Assembly (NCBI RefSeq): GCF_026427355.1
Contig: NZ_CP102664.1
Location: 1,178,001-1,242,000 of the forward strand
DNA from: Sphingobium sp. JS3065
GTDB lineage: Bacteria > Pseudomonadota > Alphaproteobacteria > Sphingomonadales > Sphingomonadaceae
Length of the DNA stretch: 64,000 nucleotides
Direction of reading: 5' to 3'
Made by a program: the position numbers and the translations under genes
The notes under the pieces: generated by a model
What the model was told of the DNA's origin: nothing
Database searches by the model: none
What the model saw: the letters and a program-made list of their open reading frames with translations, nothing else
Part shown: positions 63,155 to 64,000 of the stretch, piece after piece
How the letters are laid out: every line of letters begins with the position of its first letter
How positions within the stretch are numbered: position 1 is the stretch's first letter

Positions 63155-64000
63155 TCCCGCCCGCCGCTGCTTCCGCTTTTCTCGCGCAAGCGGGGTGGGA
63201 GCATGCCTCCATCGTGCCGCTGGCCGGGGATGCGTCTTTCCGCCGCTATTTCCGGGTGATCGACGGTGCGCGTCGGGCGGTGCTGATGGATGCGCCGCCG
63301 CCGCATGAAGACCCGCGCCCCTTCATCGCCATCGCGGAGCATCTGACGGCGAACAGCTTTGCCGCGCCGCGGATATTGGCGCGCGATCTGGAGGAAGGGC
63401 TGGTCCTGATCGAGGATTTCGGCGACCTGCGCGTCAAGGAACATGTCGAGGAGGCGCCGGACGCGGAACGGGATGTGTATGGCCGCGCCGTCGATTTGCT
63501 GGCCGCCCTGCATCGCCTGCCCGCCGCCGGTGTGCCGCCCTATGACCGCGCCGTCTATCAGCGCGAAGCGGGCCTGCTCACTGAATGGTATTGCCCTGCC
63601 ATCGGCCTGCCGGTGGATGAGCCGGGCTATATCGGGGCCTGGGATGCGGTCCTGCCGATCGTGGAGCAGTCGGCCAGCCCGGTCGTCACGGTGCTGCGCG
63701 ATTATCATGCGGAAAATATCATGCTGATCGACCGGGTGGAGTCGCATGGGCTGGGCCTGCTCGATTTCCAGGACGCGCTGGCCGGGCATCCGGCCTATGA
63801 CCTCGTCTCCCTGCTCCAGGATGCGCGGCGCGACGTGTCCCCTGCGCTGGAAGCGGCGATGATCGCCCATTATCGCGCCATCGCCAACCCGCCGGCCGAT
63901 TTCGACGCCGCCTATGCGGTGCTGGGCGCGCAGCGCAACGCGAAGATCATCGGCATCTTCACCCGCCTGTGGAAGCGCGACGGCAAGCCGCGTTACCTGA
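63151..64000 (+). CDS. amgK: AmgK-like sugar kinase (aminoglycoside phosphotransferase fold), 3' end beyond window
   Basis: The visible 283 residues run off the window. APH-fold kinase: AGDASFRRYFRV (nucleotide loop), VLIEDFGDLRV (hinge), catalytic loop VLRDYHAENIMLI and the metal motif LLDFQDALAGHPAYDLVSLLQDAR. Genes of this type after tsaE are AmgK homologues, which phosphorylate N-acetylmuramate at C1 in the MurQ-independent peptidoglycan recycling route; murU would be expected just downstream, outside the window. Start at the ATG in ATGA with the tsaE stop; an in-frame ATG at 63139 is possible. Confidence 0.85.
   Translation, partial: MIPPAAASAFLAQAGWEHASIVPLAGDASFRRYFRVIDGARRAVLMDAPPPHEDPRPFIAIAEHLTANSFAAPRILARDLEEGLVLIEDFGDLRVKEHVEEAPDAERDVYGRAVDLLAALHRLPAAGVPPYDRAVYQREAGLLTEWYCPAIGLPVDEPGYIGAWDAVLPIVEQSASPVVTVLRDYHAENIMLIDRVESHGLGLLDFQDALAGHPAYDLVSLLQDARRDVSPALEAAMIAHYRAIANPPADFDAAYAVLGAQRNAKIIGIFTRLWKRDGKPRYL

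Overview
This 64 kb window is a gene-dense, high-GC stretch of chromosome from an alphaproteobacterium, most likely a sphingomonad (Sphingobium/Sphingomonas-like). The evidence is glycine-type heme synthesis (5-aminolevulinate synthase), a DivL-type pseudo-histidine kinase, PhaR, ETF-quinone oxidoreductase, the carboxyspermidine route to polyamines, an AmgK-type cell-wall recycling kinase, and many short palindromic repeats of the kinds common in sphingomonad genomes. There is no phage, transposase, CRISPR array or plasmid module. Almost everything is core metabolism or housekeeping, so the notable signals lie in repeats, regulatory sites and unusual variants of known proteins.

Layout. 1-8.5 kb: a divergent uracil-DNA-glycosylase-like gene (cut by the window edge) faces ETF-QO, then a tightly overlapping run (TPR protein, ispE, N-formylglutamate amidohydrolase, lipoprotein, NAD(P)HX repair enzyme, RNA uracil methyltransferase). 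8.6-12.4 kb: polyamine operon on the minus strand (carboxynorspermidine dehydrogenase, its decarboxylase, ornithine/lysine decarboxylase). 12.6-15.3 kb: ATP-dependent DNA ligase plus its associated exonuclease. 15.4-17.3 kb: btaA-btaB, betaine lipid synthesis. 17.3-24.1 kb: hemA, murI, plsY, dprA, topA. 24.2-26.9 kb: lepB-rnc-era with a wrecked GIY-YIG nuclease gene inside. 27-30.8 kb: pgi, gor and a 2OG-Fe dioxygenase.

30.9-39.9 kb is a complete propionyl-CoA module: an ScfR/PrpR-type acyl-CoA regulator, diverging across TTTGCAAA palindromes from pccB, epimerase, methylmalonyl-CoA mutase, bioB and pccA. Biotin synthase therefore sits among the genes for the biotin enzyme it serves. The bioB reading frame has absorbed a palindromic repeat near its N-terminus. 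40-43 kb: tRNA-binding protein, MHS transporter, alanine racemase. 43.3-46.2 kb: PHA genes (phaA, a phaC-like gene, phaR), where phaR and phaC-like diverge from overlapping start codons. 46.3-50.6 kb: archaeal/eukaryotic-type proS, hslVU, small genes and tRNA-Val. 50.7-57.7 kb: DPP4-like peptidase, asd (which makes the aspartate semialdehyde the polyamine route needs), membrane protein, hydrolase, AMP nucleosidase, peroxiredoxin. 57.9-64 kb: yqgE, ahcY with a candidate SahR-type operator, divL, tsaE and a partial amgK.

I do not see a wholly new multi-gene system. The best leads are: (i) the repeat elements that provide ribosome-binding sites (nspC, era), enter a coding sequence (bioB) and border a truncated GIY-YIG gene; (ii) the acyl-CoA-responsive operator block; (iii) the DivL homologue with Tyr in place of the phospho-acceptor His; and (iv) the btaAB pair.
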